Positions 1-7,303 are shown, counted from the stretch's first letter. The stretch: DNA of 39,604 nucleotides from DATKKG01 sp964475215 (GCA_964475215.1 CAYYVT010000062.1:1-39604); one strand, 5' to 3'. A program made the numbers and translations. The notes: generated by a model not told the origin, from the letters alone.

Positions 1-735
1 CGAATCATAGGTCTCCACGGGATAGTCCGTCCCGAACAGGAACTTCTCCGCGCTCCCAGCAAAGTAGATGGCCCTGCTCACCCTTTCGGCGAGGACCGTC
101 ATGTAATCCCTGGAGTACTTCGCCCCGACGACGAAGAGGCCCGAGATGTCGGCATAGACGTTCCTGTGCTTGTAGACGAGCTCCGCGGCATCCTCAATCC
201 AAGGGTTCCCCATGTGACAGACCACCACCTTCATGGAGGCTCTGACGTTGGAGAGGGAGTCGAGGTTGAGGGGATGCGCATGCCTGAGGCTGGCGTCGGG
301 GAGCCCGGTGTCCCCGGTGTGGAACATCACCGGGAGGTCCTCCGATTCGGCGTAGTCGTATAATGGAGAGAAGACCTTGTCGTCGGGGTAAAACGGAACG
401 TAGCCTAGGCGGACCTTGAAGCCCTTGACTTCCTCCCGCCTCCTCTTTGCCAGTGCCACGCACTCCCGCACCTCGTCAGGACTGGGCTCGACCGTAAGCA
501 CGGGGAAGACCCTCCCCCTGCCCTTCGAGCAGAGGTCGACGATGTGCCTGTTGGAAACGATCGTGTTGTCTCTCCGTGGAGGACTGAGGATGAGGCTCGT
601 TTCTACATGGTTTGCATCCATAAGGCTCAGGAGTTCTTTCATGTCGTACCTGAGGCCGTTGGCCTTGGCGAATGGTCGCAGGGCGTCGTCCTTTAGCTCG
701 GAGAGGTGAACATGGACGTCAATGGCTCTGATCAA
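1..735 (-). CDS. Amidohydrolase-family TIM-barrel metal-dependent hydrolase (3' end outside window)
   Basis: A continuous reading frame runs from TTG at 735 to the window edge, giving 245 residues without a stop. The N-terminus reads IRAIDVHVHLSEL, with the HxH metal-binding motif of the Amidohydro_2 superfamily. Further in come VMFHTGDTG (next metal-ligand strand), VVVCHMGNPW and, near the edge, FLFGTDYPVE, where the Asp of the family is expected. The fold and zinc/metal-dependent hydrolase or decarboxylase class are therefore well supported, but the substrate is unknown. An archaeal box (ATAAAAG on the minus strand, 766-772) lies about 34 bases before the TTG, supporting that start with a very short leader. 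The C-terminus is cut by the window. No partner gene is visible on this side. Confidence 0.85.
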   Translation of the reverse strand, partial: MIRAIDVHVHLSELKDDALRPFAKANGLRYDMKELLSLMDANHVETSLILSPPRRDNTIVSNRHIVDLCSKGRGRVFPVLTVEPSPDEVRECVALAKRRREEVKGFKVRLGYVPFYPDDKVFSPLYDYAESEDLPVMFHTGDTGLPDASLRHAHPLNLDSLSNVRASMKVVVCHMGNPWIEDAAELVYKHRNVYADISGLFVVGAKYSRDYMTVLAERVSRAIYFAGSAEKFLFGTDYPVETYDS

Positions 736-852
736 GGCGACATCTTGGTACCATCAAGAGGCGCTCTTTTATGTGATTCAGCAATCCAAATCAGAAGCGC
801 CAGGAGGTCTTTGGCAAGGCGCCGCGTAAAGGAGACCGTGGGCCCCTAGTCA

Positions 853-870
853 TCTGACTTATGCGTCAGA
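853..870. other. Perfect 6-bp hairpin in the intergenic gap
   Basis: TCTGAC-TTATGC-GTCAGA forms a perfect stem-loop between two divergent genes. It is not followed by a clear T tract, so it is not a convincing terminator. It may be a regulator site or chance. Confidence 0.3.
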
Positions 871-907
871 GGTCGGCGAGGGCGCGCCCAGAATCCATCA
901 ACAAAAC

Positions 908-915
908 GTATAAGC
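908..915 (+). promoter_or_regulatory. Archaeal TATA box for the DUF2795-like gene
   Basis: GTATAAGC is centred about 29 bases before the ATG at 941, the spacing expected for a leaderless archaeal transcript. Confidence 0.5.
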
Positions 916-940
916 CGAATGTGGTTTCGCGCGCGTTACC

Positions 941-1138
941 ATGCCAGTACTCAAGACCGCAATGGAGCACGCTAAGCATCACATAACCTATCCGGCGACC
1001 AGAGCGCAGGCGGTAGCTGCCTGCAACAACTTCTCGGACATTCCGAAGGAAGACGCGGAATGGTTCGCCAAGACACTTCCTGAAAGGACATACAACAACG
1101 CTGACGACATTATGAGAGCCCTCCTCGAGAGGGTATAG
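941..1138 (+). CDS. Small DUF2795-like protein
   Basis: A 65-residue protein with ATG start and a well-placed TATA-like box, so probably translated from a leaderless mRNA. The sequence has the pattern I associate with the DUF2795 family: YPATRAQAV near residues 17-25, then a helix, LPERTYNNADDIMRALL near the C-terminus, matching the family's 'LPer.Y.s..ev..al' ending. Members are small helical proteins of unknown function, found widely in archaea and actinobacteria. The family assignment is by eye. The gene stands alone between two divergent or convergent neighbours. Confidence 0.75.
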   Translation: MPVLKTAMEHAKHHITYPATRAQAVAACNNFSDIPKEDAEWFAKTLPERTYNNADDIMRALLERV

Positions 1139-1181
1139 TTAACCCCCATCCTTCGCATCGAACTTTTTCTCGCATCCGTCC

Positions 1182-1745
1182 CTAGGGCACCTCTGGGTCA
1201 GAAGGGGCTGCCCCTAAAACCGGCTCGCTGCCACTCGCTGACCTGGTCTGTTGACACTTCAATCCCGCTAGGAATTCTCCCAGGTATCCTTCTGACATCT
1301 CGTCCACAAGATTCTCGTCGTGCCCATACTTGACATGGAGCAACTCATGAATGACGGTGAGGACGTGGCGCTGGGCGAACTGGGCCCCACTCTTGGAAAC
1401 GACTTCGCTGAAGGATCGCACATCGGGGTCCGTCGTTCCTTCGAGCTCCTCCCAAGAAGCGAGGCCGGGGTATATCCTGATCTGGTTCCTCCTAGGAAGA
1501 TAGCTTCCGTGGGCGATCGGGGAATCGGTGCCATTGCGCGGATAGGGGAGGACCATCACCACTATCTCCGGAAGTGACTCCGAACTGATTCTCTCCCGTT
1601 CGGCGATGACGGAGAGGAAGCTCTGGATCTCTTCCAGATTGAGTACCTTCTCCGTCCAAATGGCGTGATCCTCTAGGAACTTCATGGCGTGTGGGGGAAG
1701 TTCTTTCGCCGAAGATCCCTCAAGGGTCGCCCTCCGAACCTTCAC
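1182..1745 (-). CDS. Orphan HExxH metalloprotease-like protein
   Basis: The protein carries VLTVIHELLHVKYGHDENLVDEMSEGYL, an HExxH zinc motif inside a helix followed by HDE and an Asp-Glu pair that could supply the third ligand. This is typical of small gluzincin-like peptidase domains, but I cannot name a family. The frame stays open to a GTG at 1781. However, a TTAAA box at 1784-1788 overlaps that GTG and would start transcription near 1759. The codons of the first dozen residues are also less GC-biased, so I prefer GTG at 1745 (187 residues). No signal peptide or membrane segment is seen, so it is probably cytoplasmic. The last 20 residues are Ser/Pro/Ala-rich and probably disordered. Confidence 0.7.
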   Translation of the reverse strand: MKVRRATLEGSSAKELPPHAMKFLEDHAIWTEKVLNLEEIQSFLSVIAERERISSESLPEIVVMVLPYPRNGTDSPIAHGSYLPRRNQIRIYPGLASWEELEGTTDPDVRSFSEVVSKSGAQFAQRHVLTVIHELLHVKYGHDENLVDEMSEGYLGEFLAGLKCQQTRSASGSEPVLGAAPSDPEVP

Positions 1746-1808
1746 CAGCCCTGGCCTTCTTGCACATGAGGCGCCTTCCACCCTTTAAGGTTCGACGAAG
1801 CGGCAAAC

Positions 1809-1818
1809 TTTAAAATAC
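1809..1818 (+). promoter_or_regulatory. TATA box of the S19e cluster
   Basis: TTTAAAATAC places a transcript start near 1840, about 11 bases before the TTG of S19e. The identical ten bases recur at 2609-2618 before L39e. Confidence 0.55.
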
Positions 1819-1850
1819 GTCTCCAAAGGCAAGTCTGAGGACGATCACAT

Positions 1851-2306
1851 TTGCCGACAGTATACGACGTCCCCGCTGAGAGGCTCATCACCAAGCTGGC
1901 CGACCACCTCAAGCGGGTCTCACAGATCCAACCCCCAGTCTGGGCCGCCTACGTGAAGACGGGCTCTCAGGCTGAGAGGCCTCCCCAGAACAAGGACTGG
2001 TGGTACTTCAGGGCCGCCTCCGTCCTTCGCAAGCTCTACCTCCACGGGCCCATCGGTCTGAGCGACCTGAGGATAGAGTATGGAGGCCTCATCGCCGTGG
2101 GCTACACCCTCGCCCATCACAGGGACGCCGGAAGCTCGAACCTCAGGAAGATCATGGCGCAGCTCCAGGCCGCTGGGATGGTCCAGAAGACTACGAAAGG
2201 GCGCGTGATTTCGGCGGAGGGGAGGCGGCTCCTCGATAAGCTCTCCACCGAGATCTTCAAGGAAATGGCAAAGGACGACAAGGGACTAAGCAAGATAGTT
2301 TCATAA
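1851..2306 (+). CDS. rps19e: Ribosomal protein S19e
   Basis: A 151-residue small-subunit ribosomal protein found in archaea and eukaryotes, where it contributes to 40S/30S head assembly. Family landmarks are YDVPAERLITKLADHLK at the N-terminus, QNKDWWYFRAASVLRKLYLHGPIGLSDLR in the centre, and SSNLRKIMAQLQAAGMVQ with GRVISAEGRRLLDKLS at the end. This is full length for the family. The start is TTG, since no ATG or GTG fits, and a TATA-like box lies just upstream. It heads a co-directional group with PDCD5, L39e, L31e, eIF6, prefoldin alpha and FtsY, a classical archaeal translation/folding/targeting neighbourhood. Confidence 0.97.
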   Translation: MPTVYDVPAERLITKLADHLKRVSQIQPPVWAAYVKTGSQAERPPQNKDWWYFRAASVLRKLYLHGPIGLSDLRIEYGGLIAVGYTLAHHRDAGSSNLRKIMAQLQAAGMVQKTTKGRVISAEGRRLLDKLSTEIFKEMAKDDKGLSKIVS

Positions 2307-2344
2307 ACAAGCTCGCCAATCGAGGGCAATGACGGTGGTTTCAT

Positions 2345-2629
2345 TTGAGCAGGCCGCAACCGGATGACTCCGACAAGAAGGAAGAAGAGCTCCTAAGGAG
2401 AAGGAGGGCCAAAGAGCAGTACCTCAGGGTCTTCTTCACCCCGGAGGCTCGATTGAGGCTCAACAACGTGAAGCTGGTGAAGCCCGAGCTGGCCGAGGCC
2501 ATCGAAGACCAGGTGATCCAGCTCGGCACCTCCGGCAGGATAGGGCACCCGGTCACCGACGACGAACTGAAGGGAATGCTGGGCCGAGTGGATGAGCCTA
2601 GAAGAGAGTTTAAAATACGGTATATTTAG
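2345..2629 (+). CDS. PDCD5-family DNA-binding protein
   Basis: A 94-residue protein with a basic/acidic N-terminal helix (KKEEELLRRRRAKEQYLRVFF) followed by TPEARLRLNNVKLVKPELAEAIEDQVIQLGTSGRI and VTDDELKGMLGRV. This is the diagnostic core of the PDCD5 (TFAR19) family: the three-helix bundle with the 'LTPEARERL..IKLVrPelA..vE..liqla' signature. Archaeal members are usually annotated as DNA-binding proteins, though their role is unsettled. Translation starts at TTG, preceded by a GGTGG stretch. Its position between S19e and L39e is the common archaeal arrangement. Its last codons contain a TATA-like box for L39e. Confidence 0.93.
   Translation: MSRPQPDDSDKKEEELLRRRRAKEQYLRVFFTPEARLRLNNVKLVKPELAEAIEDQVIQLGTSGRIGHPVTDDELKGMLGRVDEPRREFKIRYI
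2609..2618 (+). promoter_or_regulatory. Internal TATA box for L39e inside the PDCD5 gene
   Basis: TTTAAAATAC lies within the final codons of PDCD5, about 33 bases before the L39e ATG at 2647. It is identical to the box before S19e, so L39e-L31e may also be transcribed separately. Confidence 0.45.
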
Positions 2630-2646
2630 AGGAGAGAGGACGAAGC

Positions 2647-2802
2647 ATGAGCAGCCACAAATCCTCAGGCGAGAAGAAGCGCCTAATGAAGCATCTCAAG
2701 CAGAACTCCGCCGCTCCGACCTGGGTCGTGGTCAAGACCAACAGGAAAGTATCTCGCAACCCGAAGCAGAGGAAATGGCGCACCCAGAAGCTGAAGATTT
2801 AG
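2647..2802 (+). CDS. rpl39e: Ribosomal protein L39e
   Basis: A 51-residue, very basic protein, the normal size of L39e, which lines the polypeptide exit tunnel of the archaeal/eukaryotic large subunit. The sequence contains KKRLMKHLKQNSAAPTWVV followed by KTNRKVSRNPKQRKWRTQKLKI, with the characteristic 'P.WV..KT.r.......R.WR...L..' pattern. It starts at ATG and ends at TAG, 14 bases before L31e, with which it is surely co-transcribed. It lies between PDCD5 and L31e as in many Crenarchaeota and Thaumarchaeota. Confidence 0.96.
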   Translation: MSSHKSSGEKKRLMKHLKQNSAAPTWVVVKTNRKVSRNPKQRKWRTQKLKI

Positions 2803-2816
2803 GGGGCTCTTGAATC

Positions 2817-3278
2817 ATGTCTGAAGCCGAAGAAACGGCAGAGAAGCTCCTGACGATCTCGCTGTCGCGTGCCAGGCCGACGCCGAGGTATCGCCGGACG
2901 GACAGGATAGTGAACGTGCTGAAGGAGAACGTCGCCCACCACATGAAGGTCGAAGTGGACGAGGTGAAGATCTCTCAGAAGCTGAACGAGGAGATCTGGG
3001 CCGTTGGCAAGCGCTCAAGGCTCCCCAGGATCTCGGTCAAGGTCACTAAGGACGCCGACGGCGTCGTTACGGCAAAGCTCCCCGAAGAGAAGGAGGAAGA
3101 GGAGAAGAAGCCGGAGGCCAAGGAGGAGGCAAAGAAGGAGGAGGCCAAGGTCGAGGAGAAGCCCCCGGAGCTCCCCGAGATCAAGGAAGCTCCCGAGGAA
3201 GAAGAGAAGGCCGAGGGGGCAGAGGGAGCCGAGGAACCGGAAGAAGCCGAGACAGCGGCCGAAGAAGCAAAAGAATAG
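2817..3278 (+). CDS. rpl31e: Ribosomal protein L31e with a long acidic C-terminal tail
   Basis: Residues 9-90 form a normal L31e domain (LLTISLSRARPTPRYRRTDRIVNVLKENV, then AVGKRSRLPRISVKVTKDADGVV). L31e sits near the exit of the ribosomal tunnel, where SRP and chaperones dock. Unusually, about 60 further residues follow. They consist almost only of Glu, Lys, Ala and Pro (KEEEEEKK, AKEEAKKEEAKVEEKPPELPEI, then EGAEGAEEPEEAETAAEEAKE), giving 153 residues against roughly 80-95 in most archaea. The tail is predicted disordered or single-helical and stays in frame to a single TAG. The start is ATG at 2817. Confidence 0.95.
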   Translation: MSEAEETAEKLLTISLSRARPTPRYRRTDRIVNVLKENVAHHMKVEVDEVKISQKLNEEIWAVGKRSRLPRISVKVTKDADGVVTAKLPEEKEEEEKKPEAKEEAKKEEAKVEEKPPELPEIKEAPEEEEKAEGAEGAEEPEEAETAAEEAKE

Positions 3279-3359
3279 TCAGGTAGCTTTGTTACGGGCT
3301 ATGTACGTTCAAGCGCGAGCTATGCATTTCAAATGCTCGAGTCCCTGTTGCCACACGGC

Positions 3360-3590
3360 CTACTGCGGAAAGCCCTCGAAGTCGTCGCCGGACTCCGCCA
3401 ACTCAGCCGACATGAGGAGGTAGTCATGGTAGACGAGAAGGCTCTGCGTGTTCAGCATCTCGACCAAGGGCATCATCTTCTCGATCTGTCCGCCGTCCAC
3501 CATCTCGTTGATGGCGCCGACTATGGTCTCGATGGAACGGCACGCATGGTCTAGGCCGTCCTTCATTCCGTCCAGTTCCCCCCTCGTCAT
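3360..3590 (-). CDS. Small helical protein of unknown function
   Basis: A 76-77-residue protein encoded opposite to its neighbours. The codons strongly favour G/C in third position as in real genes here. A TATA-like box (ATCTAAAT on the minus strand, about 3621-3628) sits about 32 bases before the ATG at 3590 (TTG at 3593 is also possible). The predicted protein is all helix with several Met (GELDGMKDGLDHACRSIETIVGAINEMVDGG, then IEKMMPLVEMLNTQSLLVYHDYLLMSAELAE). I do not recognise a family. It interrupts the usual L31e-eIF6 adjacency and runs convergently against L31e. Confidence 0.6.
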   Translation of the reverse strand: MTRGELDGMKDGLDHACRSIETIVGAINEMVDGGQIEKMMPLVEMLNTQSLLVYHDYLLMSAELAESGDDFEGFPQ

Positions 3591-3749
3591 CAATTATGGA
3601 GTCGCGGTTGTGGGCTCTGCATTTAGATGTTACTCGGGAATCCTTGAATCTGGGGTCTAGGAAGAAGGTGTGCTGAAAAAGCCGAAGGCACGGATGTAAT
3701 TACTCTCGAATTCCTCCATGATTTTAAGATTTCTTTGATGGACAGAGGG

Positions 3750-3945
3750 GACGCTTGAGGGGGCTCTGGCACGCTAGGAGACGATTCCGCCCCTCCTGAA
3801 CGCCGCTCCCGCAGTCAACGCGCTTCCGCACCTGCTGCTGACGCCCCGGGCCGTCCTGCCCAGTTACGGCTCGACCGCAGAGCCAAGCCCACACCTGCCG
3901 CTCTCCGACGGTAGAATTGCCCTCGTCAAAATGGGGATGAATATG
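3750..3945 (+). ncRNA. Candidate unassigned structured RNA (speculative)
   Basis: A GC-rich block is flanked by AT-rich DNA on both sides. TTTTAAGAT at 3722-3730 would start plus-strand transcription near 3753. Several complementary segments exist: GGCTCTG (3762-3768) with CAGAGCC (3878-3884), AGGAG with CTCCT around 3776-3797, and GTCA with TGAC around 3812-3842. I looked for, and did not find, the conserved cores of SRP RNA or RNase P RNA. Strand and identity are unproven. Confidence 0.2.
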
Positions 3946-4131
3946 TGAATGAGCCGTCATCTATAACTGACGACGGACATCGTTTTTCTTTTCCAACAGA
4001 AGCAGATGACTAAGAGTGAAGGCCCCAAATCGTTCCGGTTCTGTTGGCCTGTCTTCCGACAGCAATGTATATGTTAAAATAATCCATGGAAAAAGACTCC
4101 TCCATTGACGAGAATGCCTGTCTCCCTCACG

Positions 4132-4136
4132 GGAGG
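4132..4136 (+). promoter_or_regulatory. Shine-Dalgarno GGAGG that argues for the CTG start of eIF6
   Basis: GGAGG, ten bases before CTG 4147, is the only good ribosome-binding site near the true N-terminus. It is too far from GTG 4204 to serve that codon. Confidence 0.5.
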
Positions 4137-4146
4137 TCTCTAGGGT

Positions 4147-4812
4147 CTGGTTGTCCAGCTTTCTGACATCTATCACAACCCAAACGTCGGCATCTTCTCA
4201 AAGGTGAACGAGAAACACCTGCTGATGCCAGTCTCCTACTCCCAGCCAAAGTCGGAGAGGCTTGCCTCCCTCCTCGGCGTCAATCTCATCCACGCCAGCG
4301 TCGGGGGGACTCGGCTTTTGGGGCCCCTGATGGCGGCCAACAGCAACGGCATCCTATTGTCCAGGTTCGCCGAGGAGGACGAGATAATAATGCTGAGAAG
4401 GGAGACGGGCTCCAATGTCGAGAGGCTGGACTCCCCATACACGTCGGTAGGGAACCTCGTCGCCGTCAACGATTCCGGAGCTGCGGCGGGCGACATGTTC
4501 TCGGACAGGGAGCTCAAACAAATGAAGGACGTCTTCGGCGTGCCAGTGGAAACCGGCACCGTGGCAGGCTTCTCTCAGGTGGGGGCGGTGGTGACGGCTT
4601 CAAACTCGGGCGCTCTGGCGCACCCCAGGGCTTCGGAGGAGGATCTCAGGTGGCTCAAGGAGGTTCTCCGTGTGGAGTGCGACGTCAGCTCCATAAACGG
4701 CGGGGTCCCGTTCGTCTCGTCCGGGGTTATAGTCAACAGTCGGGCCGCCGTGGTCGGCACTTCTACCACGGGCCCCGAGCTTTTCATACTCGGAAAAGCC
4801 TTTAAGGTGTAG
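4147..4812 (+). CDS. eif6: Translation initiation factor 6 (aIF6), apparent CTG start
   Basis: aIF6 binds the large ribosomal subunit and prevents premature joining with the small one; it folds as a five-fold pentein. The frame starting at GTG 4204 lacks the first strand. Reading upstream restores the family N-terminus, VVQLSDIYHNPNVGIFSKVNEKHLL, which matches archaeal 'IY.NPNIG.F.kvNe'. The frame is closed by TAG at 4141, and the only plausible start after it is CTG at 4147, ten bases after a GGAGG at 4132-4136. That gives 221 residues, the family's usual length. Pentein repeats with TVGNLVAVNDSGAA, QVGAVVTASNSGAL and SSGVIVNSRAAVVG are visible. A TTAAAATAA box at 4074-4082 fits a leader of about 40 bases. 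Confidence 0.92.
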   Translation: MVVQLSDIYHNPNVGIFSKVNEKHLLMPVSYSQPKSERLASLLGVNLIHASVGGTRLLGPLMAANSNGILLSRFAEEDEIIMLRRETGSNVERLDSPYTSVGNLVAVNDSGAAAGDMFSDRELKQMKDVFGVPVETGTVAGFSQVGAVVTASNSGALAHPRASEEDLRWLKEVLRVECDVSSINGGVPFVSSGVIVNSRAAVVGTSTTGPELFILGKAFKV

Positions 4813-4844
4813 GCCCAAAGCCCCTCCAGTAACTCGGTGTTCTT

Positions 4845-5294
4845 GTGATGAGTGACGACGAAAGCGCGCAGGCCGTCGCGGTTCAGCTCAAGCTCCTGGA
4901 GGACTATTACGAGGATCTCTCCGGGAGGGAGTCCATCCTCCTCAGGCTATACCGAGAGGACAAGGCGTCGCTCGCATCCCTGACCGCCCTCAAGGACTCG
5001 AAGTCGGCGGAACTGCTCGTTCCCATCGGTGGAGGAGCCCACCTCCCCGTTTCGTTCACGGGCGGCGGAAAGGTCATCGTCGACGTGGGCTCGGGAGTGG
5101 CCATGGAGAAGACCCCCGAAGACGCCATCGCCTTCCTCACATCGCGCCTCAAGGACATCGAGGACACGCTGGGGAAGGTCACATCTCAGAAGAAGGAGGT
5201 CGCGGACAGGCTCCGAGACTATCAGGAGAGGCTGGAGGCTTCCGAATCCCCCAGTTCGGCGACCGGCAGCGTCGAGCCGCCTGGCGATGCCTAG
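4845..5294 (+). CDS. pfdA: Prefoldin subunit alpha
   Basis: Prefoldin is the hexameric (alpha2beta4) holdase that passes unfolded proteins to the thermosome. The 149-residue protein has the expected plan: an N-terminal coiled coil (QLKLLEDYYEDLSGRESILLRLYREDKASLASL), the beta-hairpin core with LLVPIGGGAHLPVSFTGGGKVIVDVGSGVAMEKTPEDA, and a C-terminal coiled coil (FLTSRLKDIEDTLGKVTSQKKEVADRLRDYQERLE). GTG at 4845 and ATG at 4848 are both possible starts. It lies between eIF6 and FtsY, as in other TACK archaea, but the L18a/LX gene often present here is missing. Confidence 0.92.
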   Translation: MMSDDESAQAVAVQLKLLEDYYEDLSGRESILLRLYREDKASLASLTALKDSKSAELLVPIGGGAHLPVSFTGGGKVIVDVGSGVAMEKTPEDAIAFLTSRLKDIEDTLGKVTSQKKEVADRLRDYQERLEASESPSSATGSVEPPGDA

Positions 5295-5312
5295 TGTCGA
5301 AGGTCGTCCCAC

Positions 5313-6218
5313 TTGTTTGACAAGCTGCGGAAGGCCATAGAAGGCTTCAAGGAGAGCGTCACCACCCGGACCCTCTCCGACAAGGACCTTTCGGACCCAC
5401 TCAACAACTTCGAGGTGGCCCTCCTGGAGAGCGAGGTGGCCCTCGAGGCCGTGGAGTTCATCGAAGCTTCCATCAAGAAGGAGTTGGTGGGAAAGAAGGT
5501 CGAAAGGGGGAGCGACCTTCAGAAGCTTGTCGACTCCGCCCTGAGATCCTCGTTGCTCCAGCTCTTCCCCGCCGAGGCGCAGATGGACTTGGAGAAGAGG
5601 ATACTGGACAAGAAGGCCTCCAAGGAGCCATACGTAATCGTATTCCTGGGGATAAACGGAACGGGGAAGACCACCTCGATTGCCAAGCTGGCCCACAAGC
5701 TCACAGGGGAAGGGTTCAAGGTCCTCCTGTCGGCCGCGGACACCTACAGAGCCGGTGCCATCGAACAGCTGGAGACGCACGCCAGTCGACTGGGCCTGAA
5801 GTCGATTCACCAGAGGTATGGTGCGGATCCCGCCGCCGTAGCCCGCGACTCGATCCTGTTCGCCGAACAACACTCCTACGATGTGGTTCTAGTCGACACC
5901 GCCGGCCGAATGCAGACGTCGAGGAACCTGATGGACGAGCTCGCCAAGGTCGTCAAGGTGGCCCAGCCGGACCTGAGGGTCTTCGTGGGCGATGCCCTCG
6001 CTGGGAACGACCTAATCAACCAAGCTCGGGAGTTCCGCGACAAGGTTGGGTTCGACGCGGTCATCCTGGCCAAGGCCGACGCCGACGTGAAGGGGGGAGC
6101 CGCCGTTAGCGTAGCGTACGTCACAAAGACACCCATACTCTACTTGGGCGTAGGGCAATCCTACGACGACCTGCAGCCCTTCGATCCCGGCTGGCTCGTC
6201 GGAAAGCTCCTAGGCTAG
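5313..6218 (+). CDS. ftsY: Signal recognition particle receptor FtsY
   Basis: FtsY is the membrane-associated SRP GTPase that delivers ribosome-nascent-chain complexes to SecYEG. The 301-residue protein has a short helical N domain (residues 1-95), then the GTPase G domain. Visible motifs are the P-loop GINGTGKTTSIAKLA, DTYRAGAIEQLETH (insertion box), VDTAGRMQTSRNLMDELAKV (G3) and LAKADADVKGGAAVSVAY with LGVGQSYDDLQPFDP at the end. It lacks the long acidic N-terminal extension of bacterial FtsY, as is usual in archaea. The start is TTG. It overlaps the convergent argF by four bases. Confidence 0.97.
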   Translation: MFDKLRKAIEGFKESVTTRTLSDKDLSDPLNNFEVALLESEVALEAVEFIEASIKKELVGKKVERGSDLQKLVDSALRSSLLQLFPAEAQMDLEKRILDKKASKEPYVIVFLGINGTGKTTSIAKLAHKLTGEGFKVLLSAADTYRAGAIEQLETHASRLGLKSIHQRYGADPAAVARDSILFAEQHSYDVVLVDTAGRMQTSRNLMDELAKVVKVAQPDLRVFVGDALAGNDLINQAREFRDKVGFDAVILAKADADVKGGAAVSVAYVTKTPILYLGVGQSYDDLQPFDPGWLVGKLLG

Positions 6219-7120
6219 CGAGAGTAGAGCATCTTCAATAGGGCCTTTTGTGCATGCAGCCTGTTCTCGGCCTGATCGAAGACTATGGAGCTCTTTCCAT
6301 CGATGACGTTGGCGGCCACTTCCTGTCCCCTGTGGGCCGGGAGACAGTGCATGAACTTGGCGCCCTTCCTGGCGTGGTCCATCAGCTCAGTGGTCACCTG
6401 GTACTTTGGAACGAAGACCTTCAATCGCTCCTCCTTCTCTGCCTCATTGCCCATGCTCACGAAAACGTCCGTGTAAACGAACGACGCATCGTTTACAGCC
6501 TTGAACGGGTCATCATACACCTGCACCTTGTCTCCCGCGATCCTCTTGGCCTTGGCCAGAATCGCTCCGTCGGGCCTGTAGCGGGGCGGGGTCGCCGCAG
6601 CGAACTCCACACCTAGGATTGCGCACCCCAACATCAACGAATTGCAGACGTTGTCGCCGTCGCCGACGAAGGCCACCTTCTGCTTCTTGAACGTCCCCGC
6701 CTTCTCTTTGACGGTGAAGAGGTCGGCCAGCGCCTGGCACGGGTGCTCCAAGTCTGAGAGCGCGTTGATGACGGGTATGCCAGAGCTTCTTGCCAGGCCC
6801 ACCAACATTTCATGCTTGTAGACCCTCGCCACGATCCCATCTACAAAGCGTTCCATGACGCGGCCCGTGTCCTCCACTGTCTCACCCCGAGCCAGCTGCG
6901 ACGTCGAGGCGTCAACATAGATGGACCTCCCGCCCAGCTGCCCAATCCCGGCTTCGAAGCTGAGGCGGGTCCTGGTGGAGCTCTTTTCGAACAGCAGGAC
7001 CAACGTCTTGTTCTCCAGGGTCCTGGTGTACGGCTTCCGCTTCAGCTTCTCGGTAATCTCGAAGAGATGCTCGATCTCCCCCCTGCTAAGGTCGCCTATG
7101 GACAGGAAATCCTTCTTCAT
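6215..7120 (-). CDS. argF: Ornithine carbamoyltransferase
   Basis: This enzyme transfers carbamoyl phosphate to ornithine, giving citrulline in arginine biosynthesis. The 301-residue length is normal. Diagnostic motifs are KSSTRTRLSFE (carbamoyl-phosphate loop, residues 46-56), HPCQALADL at 126 (OTC signature), the SMG loop (VFVSMGNEAEKEERL) and the ornithine-binding/catalytic HCLPAHRGQEV near residue 265. The SMG and HCLP motifs favour OTC over aspartate carbamoyltransferase. A TTTAAAAC box on the minus strand (about 7149-7158) lies about 34 bases before the ATG. It is a monocistronic gene placed tail-to-tail with ftsY. Confidence 0.96.
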   Translation of the reverse strand: MKKDFLSIGDLSRGEIEHLFEITEKLKRKPYTRTLENKTLVLLFEKSSTRTRLSFEAGIGQLGGRSIYVDASTSQLARGETVEDTGRVMERFVDGIVARVYKHEMLVGLARSSGIPVINALSDLEHPCQALADLFTVKEKAGTFKKQKVAFVGDGDNVCNSLMLGCAILGVEFAAATPPRYRPDGAILAKAKRIAGDKVQVYDDPFKAVNDASFVYTDVFVSMGNEAEKEERLKVFVPKYQVTTELMDHARKGAKFMHCLPAHRGQEVAANVIDGKSSIVFDQAENRLHAQKALLKMLYSR

Positions 7121-7268
7121 TTCTACTTCAACCGGAACGTACGGACGGGTTTTAAATCTTGCCCATTACAGCTACTTCTCACCCCCATTACATCATCAGG
7201 ACCCCTCTGCGATCATCCGCTTTGATCACTCCATGGTGGGGGGTCTTGGGTGCCAAGGGGAGACATAA

Positions 7269-7280
7269 CGCTTAAAATCC
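7269..7280 (+). promoter_or_regulatory. TATA box deciding the SecE start
   Basis: CGCTTAAAATCC places the transcript start at about 7301, which selects the ATG at 7304 rather than the upstream GTG at 7250. Confidence 0.5.
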
Positions 7281-7303
7281 CGAGAAATACTCGTCAGTCC
7301 TTG

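Larger units (their letters stand above)
3594..4146. other. Long stretch without a convincing protein gene
   Basis: This 550-base gap holds the promoter of the small minus-strand gene (about 3621-3630), an AT-rich stretch to about 3735, a strongly GC-rich block of about 200 bases (3750-3945), another AT-rich stretch, and the inferred eIF6 promoter and leader. Possible short frames (for example 3724-3960 and 3961-4176 on the minus strand) lack family resemblance and show no third-position GC bias, so I do not call them genes. Confidence 0.5.

Noticed and set aside
3750..3945. SRP RNA or RNase P RNA
   Set aside because: The conserved SRP helix-8 core and RNase P universal segments are absent.
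3724..4176. Two short minus-strand frames between L31e and eIF6
   Set aside because: No family resemblance, no third-position GC bias, and the second covers the eIF6 leader.
4947..5873. A 308-residue minus-strand frame
   Set aside because: Antisense to prefoldin alpha and FtsY, both unmistakable.
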